NCBI RefSeq assembly: GCF_020382885.2
Contig: NC_058493.1
Location: forward strand, 22,255,499 to 22,319,498
Source of the DNA: Scatophagus argus
Lineage: Eukaryota; Chordata; Actinopteri; Scatophagidae
Direction: 5' to 3'
Length of the DNA: 64,000 nt
Position 1 is the stretch's first letter. Each line of letters starts with the position of its first letter. Shown here piece by piece: positions 25,501-51,825 of this stretch. The position numbers and the translations under genes were made by a program. Under the pieces are notes generated by a model that did no database searches, was not told the origin of the DNA, and worked only from the letters and a program-made list of their open reading frames with translations.

Positions 25501-28140
25501 CCTCTGTGGAAGCCCCAGGCTCCTTCTGACGACAACAAAACATGCACCGAGGCGTGTTACAGCACAACAGGGAATCTCCTTTGCGTGTTTTATGCATTGG
25601 ATGTTTCATGGCTCACAGACAAGCATAAGTGAGCTGTGAAATTTATGGCAACATGATCACCTTAAAGCACTTAGAAGGGTGACATTTACTTTATGTAATG
25701 TCTCGAGTTACAGCTGCCTGCCCACGGACACCCTATCATTTGTGAGGGCCATCAGTGGATGGTGTTGATAATGTTTTTGTAACAGTGTCATCATCAGTGT
25801 ACACTTTGACAGATAGTCTTGTCCAGAAAAGTATAGTTTAGTTTTGACCTGAAAATTCCACTGTGATTAAATAAGGCTTGTAAACATTCCTGTCTGACAG
25901 ACAGCACAGTAAAGATGAAAGGTAAAAATGAGCATATATTTTGGTCCTCATTTCAAAGTGAAAAAGGATCAGGATTTGTCCACATGGTCCTCTGTATGTA
26001 GAAATGTGTCAGAAAATGGAAAGATGGCAGGAGAACAAGGGCAGAGCTGATTCACAAGCTTGCTGAGTCCTTGTTTCCTGTATTTCAAGAACAGGAAGTC
26101 AGAAAACATCTGCATTATGGTTTGCTCATCACAGGCCAAAACGGCAAGCAGAACATGGAGACACATCAGTGAGGTTTCAGATTCAACCTTGACTCAAAAT
26201 GGCAGGGGAGATGACCACCGTTGATCTGCTGCTCTTTGTCTTTCATCCCAGTGCAGTCCGGGCTGTGTGTTTTTGTCAGGTTGACTGTGCACAGAGTGAA
26301 GAAAAGAGTGTGTTTTATAAAATCAGTGTCAGTGTGTATGTAATATTTACTATTTTCCCTGTGTGCAGATTTAGATGAGTGTGTGGAGGGGAAGCATCAA
26401 TGTCAGCAGAGATGCATCAACACATTTGGTTCCTTTAAGTGTGGCTGTGATGATGGCTATCAGCTAGCTCATGACCGGACCTCCTGCACAGGTGTGTGTA
26501 GCTGTGCATTTATACAAGTGCCTATTTATATGATTTACATTTATGAACAAAGCCTTTTTCTACATTAATCTCCATCTCTCCAGATGTGGATGAGTGCCTA
26601 CAGCCTGCAGCCGTAACAGGCTGTTTGTTCGGTTGTGTTAACACTCCCGGTAGCTTCCACTGCCAGTGTCCGGTGGGCTACAGCCTTCTTTCTCCAGACA
26701 GCCACTGCCAAGGTTAGGTTTTTAGCCATGCTAGCAGCAAGGCTAGCATGCAGCATGTCTCTATCCACCATTTCTACTGAAATCAGCTTGCTTTACATCT
26801 AGCTCTGGCCTGGCCTTGTAATTCCACTTTGTACCTCTAGAGGCAGTAGTCCAATAGCCCACCCATAGTTTCACTTAAAAGAAGTATACAAGCTTAAGGT
26901 TTGTTAAGTTTCACAAGCCCTCTTAGCATTTAAGCTAAGTAAAGAAAACAAACAAGTAAAGAACTACCTAACTTAATATCAGCTAACACTGTCATTGTTA
27001 GCATGTTAGCATTAGCTTAAAGCACTGCTGTACCTACAGCCTGAGCCCTCATAGAGCTGCTTGTGTGGCTGTTAATTTGTTTTTTAGGTCTTTATTTTTG
27101 GTCACTTAAGATAATATGACAATTAAATAGAATGAAAAAGTCTGGTTGTCATCTTCTCCTAAACTTCCTTTAATATCCAGACATAGATGAGTGTGCTGTT
27201 AATCAGGGGCTCGGGCCATGTATGGAGCAGTGCCACAACTCACCAGGATCCTACCGATGCTCCTGCAGATATGGTCACATATTAGCTGGAAATGGGCACA
27301 GCTGCATCGCTGAGTGTCCACCTGGCTACAGGAAGCAACCAGTAACAACACCTGAGAACTCAACTGCTCAGGCTCCTAGGGAGGAGTGTGTAGGTAAGGA
27401 GAAAAAATTTATAGATTGCTAATAGATTGCCAATTTATGTCAATAGTCTGAGATCCTCGGTTGTGTCCACACAGATATAAATGAGTGCGAGGAGGAAAAG
27501 TGTGAGTGGCAGTGTGTTAATCTGCCAGGCTCTCACCGATGCATCTGCCCCAGAGGATACACACTCCTAAAAGATGGGCGAAACTGCAAGGGTCAGTGGT
27601 GTCTTGACTCATACACACACATCTGTAACAGCATGGTGTCTGGCATGTGGGACATTTTCACATTACTGTGTCTGTGGGAAGACAATTACAATAACAATAA
27701 CACATTGTAGCAACTGATTACTTGACACTATTTTCCCCAAAAGTTGGAGATAACTTGCAGGACTTTGCTGTACAAAATTAATATTAATGGAAAACTACTA
27801 AATGTTGGTACAGTAACATCTTGATTTCAGATATTGTTCATTTATATATGATCATAATCATATAGTCACTTATATATATATAATGGAAAAACACTTTTAT
27901 TTCCCTCCCTCTCCTCTAGACATTAATGAGTGCAGTCGAAAGAATGGAGGGTGTTCCCACTTGTGTGTCAACCAAAAAGGTGGGTACAAATGTGCCTGCC
28001 CAGCCTCCCATCGCCTTTCTCCTTATAGCTGGAAGAAATGTCTACCAAGGACGACAACGAACACTGCTGGTCGAGATGAAAAACAGTTCAAAATAAAATT
28101 AAATGAAGTCCAACCCATGGAGCAACAGCTGGAGCACTGA
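22522..28140 (+). CDS. secreted sushi/EGF multidomain protein, 10 exons, unnamed
   Basis: Exons: 22522-22570; 22663-22836; 23045-23209; 23560-24732; 25276-25428; 26369-26491; 26584-26712; 27181-27393; 27475-27591; 27920-28140. All nine introns are phase 1, the signature of shuffled extracellular modules. The product is 838 residues. Order: signal peptide ([17 protein letters not shown]), sushi 1 (17-74), sushi 2 (75-129), a long Ser/Thr/Pro-rich mucin-like segment with several N-glycosylation sequons (about 130-450), sushi 3 (about 453-520), then six EGF-like modules. EGFs 2-6 begin with the Ca2+-binding pattern D-[LVI]-[DN]-E-C. There is no transmembrane segment, GPI signal or fibulin-type C-terminal domain, so it should be a matrix or plasma protein. 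I know of no counterpart between PPEF1 and PHKA2 in humans and do not recognise an established name. Fibulin-7 and SVEP1 share parts of the architecture. Confidence 0.85.
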
Positions 28141-28289
28141 TTGGTTAGTTGCTCTGTGTTGGCAGAAGCTCCTGCTGCTGCTGGTATACAGTGGGACGTG
28201 TTGCAAACAGTAAAAAGATAAATGAGAGGTTACCATTATTAGTCAGATAATTTTATTATTGTATGAATATGTTTGTATGAAAATGTCAT

Positions 28290-28295
28290 AATAAA
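28290..28295 (+). promoter_or_regulatory. candidate poly(A) signal of the sushi/EGF gene (AATAAA)
   Basis: AATAAA lies 150 nt downstream of the stop codon at 28140, a typical spacing for a short 3' UTR. Confidence 0.5.
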
Positions 28296-29600
28296 CATAC
28301 TTTTCTGATGGAAATGAGCAACGACTGCATTATCAAAATAATCGAACAGGTCTATAAACGTTAAATAGGCGAACTGCATAATGTATGTAAGGTTAACAAA
28401 ATAATTATAAGAATTATATAATTCTTTTAAGTTACTCTTTTGACATATTATATTTACGTAAATGCAAATGTTTCAAGGTTAGGGTTCACATTTAAATATA
28501 TCAACATTTTACTATTCCCTGCTGTTTTTCTCTCCGTGTTCTGTGCACAAAATTTGGACAGTCAAATACAAGAAAACGCTCTTCCCAAACTTACAAAGAC
28601 CCTGTTCAACATACTCTGGACCTCTCTGATACTTTACCAATATCTGGCTGTACTGCCAGATATTGGTAATGTATGCATATATACATACTGTATGCAGATA
28701 AAACATTAAGTTATGCATTAAAGCAGAATTCAACTCCAACATACCAGATACATCTTCTCTCAACTGTACGGAAATTGAGAAATCCTCAACATGTTCAGGT
28801 TCATGCAAAATGTTGATTCGCCATGTTAGTAGCAAAAGCTGGGGGTGACATTCATATGCAGACAGATTAGTTCATTTTCATTCGTTGTACAAATCACACA
28901 ACACATACACAAAGACGAAAACATCAAGAAAGCATGATTCTTGTTTACATTAATGCAAGACTACAACAAGTAAGTACCAACACTGAATTATGCAGAGCTC
29001 GGATGCTATCAGAGGTAACACTTCTATGAAACCATACGCACAATTAGTTATTTGTGGGTATACATTTTTTTTTATATATACTTTCAATTTTATTTCTCCC
29101 ATGTTTAAATCATCTATTGCAGCAGAACAATAAATTAGTCATTTATTTGTGATTAAATGATCAAAATATTAACTCTGATAAAATTTCCTCTGATAGAATT
29201 TTAACATGACAGTCAATCACAAGACAGATAGCTGTTGAGATCATTTTCTCACACTTAACATCAAGAGCACAGACATGTAGTTTCTTTGCAAATATGAAAT
29301 TTCCATAAAGTCCAATAAACATATATCTGCGCATGTTTAAATAATAAATAAGTTCACAGTTGAGACTCATAAAGAAAAAATATGTTCGTATATAGTGGTT
29401 TTGAATCAGCTGCCATGCTATGGATATCACATCAGTATATGAGAGCTACAGATTTTACTCAGAGGAGTAAATACTAAGAAGCACCACATCAATTGTATGA
29501 GCTGATTATGAAAAACTTGCTACCTTTGCCTTTTGTTATAAACTGTCACTCCAGGCATTTCAAGTCCATCAGGAGCCGCGAGACACAACACCCTGCTTTT
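28296..29600. other. spacer between convergent 3' ends
   Basis: The sushi/EGF gene (plus) and PHKA2 (minus) end towards each other here. A candidate PHKA2 poly(A) signal (AATAAA on the minus strand) lies at 29089-29094. A perfect 15-bp-arm hairpin is listed separately. The rest is AT-rich with no supported gene. Confidence 0.5.
28634..28669. repeat. perfect inverted repeat, 15-bp arms, 6-nt loop
   Basis: The arm ttaccaatatctggc is followed by loop tgtact and the exact reverse complement gccagatattggtaa. It lies in the convergent intergenic region, about 340 nt past the sushi/EGF poly(A) signal. Confidence 0.9.
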
Positions 29601-43870
<14,270 letters not shown>

Positions 43871-44424
43871 CCTCACAGATCACTGCACACACACACACAC
43901 ATACACACACAAGTTACTGTATGTGTCAACAAGTACTCAAAGCCGGGTTATTTGCCGGTCTGTAAATATGGCTGTAGGATAAACACAACGACTAAATCAA
44001 GCTTTATCACTGAAGAACCTTACCGCGCAGTGACCCATCTCCACAGTCCTGCAGAGCGGATTTTAATCAAGAACACTTTCTGCAGAGCCCGCTCTGCTGT
44101 AGCTTGCTAGCCTAGCAGCATCCAGCTGTTAATGACGACAAAAACATGTAACGCTAAATCGCCTCCCGCAATCACACACACACACACACACACAGAGACA
44201 CACACAGTCCGCGGTCAAACTGCTTCAGATGAGGAGCCAGGCCTTAAAGATGACAGCACATGACGATTCGTGAGGACCGAGATCCATGAGCGGAGTACAT
44301 GTGTAAAGAACTGTACATCCGTATATCTACTGTGTGAAAATACATGATGTTCCTGTTGTTCAATGTTGCGACGAAAGGGGGCGCCAAATTGCCACTGTTA
44401 TTCCAACGAGTCCAGGAAAACGTA
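43871..44424. other. PHKA2: PHKA2 5' UTR and promoter region
   Basis: This covers sequence upstream of the PHKA2 start codon on the minus strand. Two CA microsatellites lie at about 43884-43911 and 44174-44194. A CCGCG-containing, CpG-richer block near 44020-44270 may hold the promoter. No coding exon is supported. Confidence 0.4.
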
Positions 44425-45640
44425 AACGTTCATCAGGGCCAAAACTTTCACTGAATAGAAAGAAAGATTTGAACTTGAAAGTTGAAGTTTCGATTTTGAA
44501 AAATACTAGACTGGACTCAAACTAAAAATAAGTGTAGAAATTGTTGTTTTTCAGTTTAAATGTATTTTTATTCAGTTCTGAAATTCTTTTGAAAAAAATA
44601 ATCTATTTTCAGTTTTCACTTTGATATACATTTCAGTCTCTGAGGTCTTATTTTTTCAGTTGCAGATTTTGTGTTTTCAGGTTCAATCTTTTTTCTTTTT
44701 TTACTGTTTCATTTTTTTTACTTGCAATCATAAGTGACAGCATGGCAAAGAAGGATGATCAATACACCCATCATTATAATACTTGGCATAATTTCTCAGA
44801 GTATCTATTCAAAAAATAGCCGACATTTCAACCTGCCGGCTGTCCTGGGGGCGCAGACCACCGCTAGCCAGTACGTCGTGGCGTTCTCTGTTGCATGTGG
44901 AAAGTGGGAAACGTCAAATGCTGAAGTGTTGCTGTTGAACTGCACAATCAGGTATAGTTTATTGCTCTTAAACTGCGATTGGTGCCAAGTAAGTTCGGTT
45001 TAAAACGGCTTGCTAAACAGAACTTTATCAATGGTGTCCGTTTTTTCACTGCTCATAATGTGAATATGGTGTGGAGAAGTGTAGAAAGTGTGGAGTCATA
45101 CTTCTCACAGTACCGATGTTCCCTGAAGGCAACGTGATAGAGGAAGGCCTTTAGCCTTCTTAGTTATGCTGTCACTCATGACGCCAGGCTGATGCCACGC
45201 ACCACACGCCAGATCCCTGTGGAATTATATTCATAGATCCGGTCCAAAAGTTTGAACCTGAAAAGGTGAGAACAAAAAATCTGAAAGCGAAAAAATGATC
45301 TGAAACCTGAAAAAATAAGATTTGAAACTGTAAAAAAATAATAATAATAAAAAAAAAAAAAAAAAAATCTGAAACACGAATCACGAAATCTGCAACTGAA
45401 AAAATAAGACCTTAAAGACTGAAATATATATGAAAGTGACAACTTAAAATATACATTTTTTTCAAAAGAATTTCAGAACTGAATAAAAATTATATTTAAA
45501 CTATACGAACTATACTTATTTTTAGTTCTAGTACAATGTTGTATTTTTCAAAGTTCAAAATCGAAATTTCAGCTTTCAAGTTCAAATCTTTCTTTCAAAT
45601 TAATGAAACTTTTGGTCTTGATTTGGCCCCACAAACGTTC
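44425..45640. mobile_element. large inverted-repeat (foldback-like) element, about 1.2 kb
   Basis: The left arm (about 44425-44700) and right arm (about 45250-45640) are imperfect reverse complements. For example, gaaagaaagatttgaacttg at the left is matched by caagttcaaatctttctttc at the right, and tgcagttgaaaaaataag-type words pair on the inner side. Arm edges carry aacgtt on both sides. Both arms are built from repeating ttcag-T-rich words. The inner 550 bp is not AT-rich and shows no recognisable protein. It looks like a non-autonomous DNA element; no superfamily is assigned. It sits between the divergent PHKA2 and AP1S2 genes. Confidence 0.7.
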
Positions 45641-45664
45641 AGCCACTTTTTCAAAGATGTGTTC

Positions 45665-45805
45665 AGTGGTAGACTGTAGCAGAGTCCACTTACTCAAGAA
45701 CTGCACTCGAATACAATTTTGAGGTACTGAATGTAGGAATTTTGTTTGTAATCGAGTATTTCCGCCTTTATATTTATACTTCCATAAAGATTTTTTTTTT
45801 GCTTG
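45665..45805 (+). repeat. dispersed repeat, family B, copy 2
   Basis: It begins cagtggtagactgtagcaga and has tacttactcaagaactgcact-like and attttgaggtactgaatgt words. This is a degraded plus-strand copy of the family seen reversed at 11880-12300. It directly follows the inverted-repeat element. Confidence 0.45.
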
Positions 45806-46099
45806 ATTTTTAAAATCTTTACAAAGTATCTAGTTGTCTAGTTATCTAGTATGTTGAACTGCAGTTAGTTGTAGTGTGGTGTCATAGTTTGACTCGTGTA
45901 TTGACACAGTGGCCTGTGGTGTTCAAGTGCTTATTTTCACCCACTTGCCTGAACATAATATCTGGACCTGTTGTGTTTGTTTAGTTGTAAACAAACTAAA
46001 CAACGCAACCATAACTATATACTATACTACAAAGTTTTATATAGTAGCACATACTGTGATTTTCTGTTTTACAACTGTGGCAAACCAAACTTTCAGCGA

Positions 46100-46373
46100 C
46101 AGGAAGCCATAGTTGCACGCTAGGAACAACGTCACGAATAACGGAATCTTTAAGCCAATCAAATTCCATGGCTGCGGCTTTTTCGACAAATCGCAGCACC
46201 GCCGTCTTGATCGCTGCCTCACCAGCAACCACCGTCAGTTTAGCATCCAGCTGGCTAAGAAGCTAACCTACAGAAACACAGAAATATCTGTTCAGCTTTT
46301 TGGTTATGTGTTTCGTTTGAATTCGCTGAAGTTACCAGTCGTCCAAGCGATTAAATCGAAGGTCCGGTCGAAG
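46100..46373 (+). other. AP1S2: possible non-coding first exon of AP1S2
   Basis: A GC-richer block ends with a good donor (tcgaag|gtaaag, exon end 46373). The first coding exon of AP1S2 is preceded by an acceptor-like sequence (ccttcctccctcag), so an upstream non-coding exon is expected. This block is the best candidate. The 5' boundary is unknown. Confidence 0.4.
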
Positions 46374-46865
46374 GTAAAGAGTGGTGTTTAATTCTCGTGT
46401 CTGCTGTAGCTAGTTAAGCGTCGCAGGAGGGGGCGCAAATTACACATAACGTGTTGTTGATGTCAATATGTGGCAATTTAGCAAGGTTAGCTAACATCAG
46501 CTAATTAAACTTTGTGCAAAGGCCTCTTGGATGTACATTTTACATCCAAGACAAAATGAATTTGACAAGATGGATAAGTCGTGCGATCCCCTAAAATAAT
46601 GCATGTATTTCTCTTCCGGGCGTTTCTTACTGGAGTTGTTATTCCATTAGATGTACCCATTTAACTTTCTTGTAATGGAAAAATAATAGTCACCACAAAT
46701 GTCACATGACTGATGAGTCCTTAGAGACGACCCAAACGTCCCTTCGCTTATGTCGTCTTATGTTCGCTTGCTTTTAATGGACTCTCATCTCTAAAGGCTG
46801 TACGTTAATGTGATTCTCATCCTAACCGTGAAAAACTATAAAGTGAACTTCCCTTCCTCCCTCAG

Positions 46866-49653
46866 ATGCAGTTCATGCTGTTGTTCAGCCGGCAGGGAAA
46901 GCTGCGGTTACAGAAATGGTATGTGCCTCTGTCTGACAAAGAGAGGAAGAAGATCTCCAGAGACCTGGTCCAGACCATACTGGCCAGAAAGCCCAAGATG
47001 TGCAGCTTCTTGGAGTGGAGGGACCTCAAGATTGTGTATAAAAGGCAAGTGGAAAAGAGAAGTTTAAACACTGGCTGTGATACCCTTGCACTCCAGTTCA
47101 TCTTATAAGATATGCTTTACTATTTACATATAAACACTCACTCAAGCACTTTTTTGGTCTTCTGAATGAGACTTTCAACACAAGTTTGATTCTCTGGTTG
47201 TTTTCTGTGTTGTTACTCCACTCATCTGTGACTTGTTATGAAACTTACTTCTTGACAGCAGCAGACTTAATTTAAATCAGTCAGTCATTTCAAACCAAAT
47301 CATCATGAGATGATCAGCTACCTCTAACATGCTGGGTGGTTCATTCAAAAGTAATCTAACATGACAGCCTTTACTCCACTGGCTTCTTCCCAGGGATTTC
47401 ATCTGCAACTCATGACCTCCATCAGCGGATGTAGTTTCCTCAGCTGTCACAGAGATGGTTTAGTTGTTGTATTGGGGCCTAAGTAAGTATGGAGCTTCGA
47501 TCACATGATAATATGTGGTTGCATATGAGGGAGGGTGGAGGAGGAGTCTCTCTGTTGATGAAGACTGTGAGATGTGTCTGAAATCCCTGCAAGTGATCAG
47601 TGAGTGGACCTTGAGATAATTTTGCTAATCCTTCAAGTCTCAAAAGGCCGTACTCTGATTTTTATGGCAAAATATATTATGCCCAGCATTTCAGAAAAAA
47701 ATCTTAGCATTGTGTTAATATTGTTTTTTGTTACATCACTTGTGTGGCTGTAGAAGCTTGCTGAGCTTGTTTATTAAAAACCAGTGATTCAGTGATTATT
47801 TTGTCAAGCACTGAGATTTCTGGCATTTAGATCTCACCTTCTGGTGTGTTATGAAAGCCAGAAACACCCCCTCCCTAACGGCAACCGCCAAACAATGGAG
47901 GACAGTGATACAAATATATACGGAGTGCCTGATTTCTCATAGCTAATGAGTGCAGTATCAGAAATACAAAGGACATGTTTTCATGTGTTCAATAAAACAC
48001 AATACTAATAAACAAAGACACTAATAATAAGCAATACTAATAAACAAAGACACACAACAAAACAGCCAGGAGACAGTGACGCAGCGCTGCAGTACTGGGA
48101 GACGGGTTTTCTCCCATCATGTGGCAGGATTCTGTTAAAAATTGTGGGTTTATTGGTTTACTAATGCCATAGTTCATAATGATGTAGCAATAAAAGCAAA
48201 GCCATAAAACATTAAAGATACACTTGTTATTCAGAAAGTTTCGGTCTTTCAGTGTGCTGTACTTGTGCAGAACTGAGCGTGGAGTGAACTCAGCTTGATT
48301 ACCACTCGTGTTACCAACACTAATATGTTAAATTTCTGCTGAGAGAGCAAAAGCACTATGTACACATCACCAGCGTGTTATTCTGCCTGCTGACTTTTAT
48401 TTCCTCATGTTGTGTTTTTAGATATGCAAGCCTGTATTTCTGCTGTGCAGTAGAGGATCAGGACAATGAGCTGATTACCCTGGAGATCATCCATAGATAT
48501 GTGGAGCTACTGGATAAATATTTTGGAAGTGTGAGTCTCATAAACATCTGACATAAATGATAGTCTGCTGATTGATATTGTGGGGCAAAAAAACAGTACA
48601 ACATTAGCTGCGAGAATCCAAGTTTTTCAGTTAGGACACGGTCTCCTCTGACCTGCTGCTGTGTGTGATGTTGCGGTCCCACAGGTGTGTGAGTTGGACA
48701 TTATCTTCAACTTTGAGAAGGCCTACTTCATCCTGGATGAGTTCCTCCTGGGTGGAGAGGCCCAGGAGACGTCCAAGAAGAACGTGCTGAAGGCTATCGA
48801 GCAGGCTGACCTGCTGCAGGAGGTACGTGCAGTTCGTTATCAACAGATCACTGAAGCAGTCAGACAGGCCGACTACAATCTCAGTAGATCAGTACTCGGA
48901 AAAGGGCGGCAACTAATTCATGTTTCCACGGCTGAATAACCTGCTGATGACTGTTAGGTCTGAATTGTCATTTGGGAATAATGCACATCAAAGTTGGTGT
49001 CTCTGACAGTCCAAACCCCAAAGATATTTACTTTACTATCATTTGAGTCAAAGAAAAGCAGCAAATTCTGACATTTAAGAAACACGTTTATGGCATAGTT
49101 TCTTAGAATCAGTTATCAAAATTGTCGTTTAAGTTTCTGTCAATTGTCTCAGCTCTAATTTGGTGCAAATATAGAATTAATTTCACTGATCAGTGGTATT
49201 GTCAAACCAGACAGAAGGGTTAACCAGAGAGGTTCATGTATTTTTTTTTTCACCTCTTGTGTCCCTTTAGACCACTCATCACCTGTTTATTTTAAGCCTG
49301 CAGCACTTGATTAATACCTGCCTCTCCCTTGTGCCAGTGCTGTCTAGCTGTAGTCACTTGCAGTGAACAGAATCAGCGCTCGGTGATGTATTTATAGCCA
49401 AGTATGCAGCACTATTGTAATAACAACATGGCTGACTGCGGAGGTTTAACTCACTTGAAAGGCCTCCTGTTCCTGTCACGCATTTAGTAACTCGCAATTA
49501 TGACTCATGTACTATTAATTATAATTGAGAGGGGGTACTTTGACAGATGAACAAATCTACGGTACAACAAGAAGAAACATTTATCTTTCTTTTGTCCACC
49601 TGCAGGAGGCTGAAGCACCACGGAGTGTTTTAGAAGAAATTGGACTGACATAA
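46866..49653 (+). CDS. AP1S2: AP-1 clathrin adaptor small subunit sigma-1B
   Basis: Coding exons 46866-47044, 48422-48530, 48685-48822 and 49606-49653 join to 474 nt, or 157 residues, the same length as human AP1S2. The sequence starts [20 protein letters not shown] and ends [13 protein letters not shown], the form with the sigma-1B tail. It is a longin-fold small chain. Known: it forms AP-1 with gamma, beta-1 and mu-1 and sorts cargo in clathrin vesicles between the trans-Golgi network and endosomes. The first coding intron starts with GC (aaaag|gcaagt) rather than GT; the reading frame (K-R-Y-A-S-L) requires this. AP1S2 is next to ZRSR2 in human Xp22.2, as here. Confidence 0.95.
49010..49165 (-). 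repeat. degraded dispersed repeat, family A, copy 4
   Basis: It contains gtccaaaccccaaagatatt followed by tactttactatcatttgag, shared with the stretch near 43090. Lies in the last AP1S2 intron. Confidence 0.5.
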
Positions 49654-51452
49654 ATCATCAGGCCGCTGCCTCGCAGATCTGGAAAACTCCCCGTCTCTAT
49701 CCTGTCTTTTCCTAGTCACGGTGTCAGTGTTGTATGTATATAATCACCATCTATGTACTGTATTATTCTGTACTGTACTATCCTGTAATGTCCTTTCAAT
49801 GTGGTGCCAACTGTGGTTTTAATGTGTCTCCTATGTACAAGCTCCCACACTGTATTCTGCAGTACTATCAGCAAACTTCACTCCCCTAACTTCTTAAAAA
49901 CTCCACAGAGTACAATGTAGCGACGACATGAAAACTTCAGCATCATGTTAAGATCATCCATCATCGCTGGTTTCAGAGTTCTGTATGTGCTGTTTGGCTT
50001 AAAACGACTTTCTGTGGTGCTGTTGAAGCTCCATTTGGCGTATTACCATAACATCAAGTCACAGAGCTAAGTGTACGATTTCAAGACACGTGAGTATTCA
50101 GTGATCACTGAAAAACCCAGAAGACCTTTGTTCTGAATTCGTTTCCACAATCCTCTTGGACTTTTCTATCCATCTGAATGGAAAAAAAAAAAAAGTTTTG
50201 TCCACTGTGCTAACCCAGGAAGGTGGAAAGAACACATATCCTCTTACAAGTCCGGTTCACACACAAATTGAGAAAGGAGGTATGTAATTTTTGGGCTATT
50301 ATGTTTGGATTACAAAACAGGTACAACTTTGGATGCGGGTTAAAAAAAAATCAGTATTTTCATGCAATGGACAGAATATTTGTTTCATCCATATGGTTAG
50401 AGGAGACTTTGAAGACTTCAGATCAGCCCTAAGTGTTGCCAAATGACCTGACCTGAGGTATTTATTTTTCATCTGATGTCCAGCTCTGTGACTCAAAAGT
50501 AATGGTAACTCATGAGCGGCTGCAACTGGGGCTGGTGCTGTTATGGGAACCACTGATACTGTTACAATCATTTATACTCGGGTTAATTTATACGACAAAT
50601 TCAGTGAAATTAAACAAGACCTGTAATCGGTGTCAGTGTACACCTCAAGTCGGTTTATGTTTGGTGATTCTTCTCCAGGAATTAACCATTTCGTATTTCT
50701 TTTTAAAGACCAGTTGTTTGTCTTTGGTAAATATTTTGTGTAGTTAGTGTCTTGTTTGTTTAAACTGTCATTCTGTTCTTTGTTTTTCTGCCAATTGACT
50801 AATTTTCCTGACGTTTAACACTTAAGTTTGTAATGGCCTCCAGAGATAAATCTCAGGTCAGTCTATTAGTCTTAGGTCAGGATAGGATGGTAAACCCAAA
50901 TAAAAGAGACACTTATTTTATGTAATATGATAGTTTGGCTTACTCTTTAAGACTAACATATGACCAAAGAACACTGTGTTTTACCTTCTCAGTGGTGTCT
51001 GTGGAAGGCTAGCATGACATTAAAAGGGATTTGGAACTGCAGGGTGTGTGATGAAACGGAGATTGTTTGGCCACAATACACCAGTATTATGTAATTATTT
51101 CAATGCAGGTCAGTACCGAGTTTCTTTATGGGGTAGGAACGGACGAAGATGAACTGCACATATCAGGGTAAACCATTCATATTCATCACTGTCAGCTTGT
51201 TCACTTGTCATTAGAATGCAAGAAAACAAGCCAACAGGTAAAGAACTGATTCTTATCCCAAATTGTATGGCAGTCACATTTTTTTATCTGCTGTCTTAAA
51301 TCTTCAAAGTGTTTTTGTTGAACATTCATAACTAATTATTTAAGTTCATCTTTGATTTGAGCAAAAAAAAAAAAACAACAAATGACTTTTGTATTGAACA
51401 CTGCCAACGCATATGCCAACATTTTTTCTTATATTTGAAAGTTAACAATAAA
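49654..51452 (+). other. AP1S2: AP1S2 3' UTR, candidate poly(A) signals
   Basis: About 1.8 kb follows the stop codon. AATAAA occurs near 50899 and at 51447-51452. The long AT-rich 3' region with no other gene fits a long 3' UTR. No exon is supported. Confidence 0.45.
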
Positions 51453-51549
51453 TGTACTGAAAAAGAAAACCCATTTGTTTCTCTTTTGTTTTATATTATT
51501 TTTACTTGGCAACAACAAACATGTAGTTTCAGTTCAGCATTCAGTAATT

Positions 51550-51680
51550 AAAGAAGAAGAAGAAGAAGAAGAATCAACTTTATTGGCAGTATATATATTT
51601 TTACATACACACACTGAATTCGTCTTCTGCATTTGACCCATCCTTAGTTGAACACACACATGCAACACCCGGCAAGCAAC
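51550..51680 (-). repeat. truncated SINE tail, same family as 19200-19512
   Basis: The stretch with aagaagaagaagaatcaact, ttattggcagtatatatatt and catttgacccatccttagtt is nearly the same as the tail of the SINE in PPEF1 intron 13. The tRNA-like head is absent. It lies between the convergent ends of AP1S2 and ZRSR2. Confidence 0.75.
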
Positions 51681-51760
51681 ATTAACCATTTTTTCCAAAA
51701 GCAAAATATTCACAAATGTATTGAGTGGTGACTTGCTGTTATCATGGCTGAAAATTTTCA

Positions 51761-51766
51761 TTTATT
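51761..51766 (-). promoter_or_regulatory. ZRSR2: candidate poly(A) signal of ZRSR2 (AATAAA)
   Basis: AATAAA on the minus strand, 60 nt after the ZRSR2 stop codon at 51826. The AP1S2 signal on the opposite strand is only about 310 bp away. Confidence 0.5.
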
Positions 51767-51825
51767 CCTTCCTATTCATTCACACCACTGAGGCCAAATG
51801 TATGGATTTTCAAATGCAGGAGCTG

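Noticed and set aside
44734-45003. 89-codon frame inside the inverted-repeat element
   Set aside because: No transposase motif or other resemblance; too short to support.
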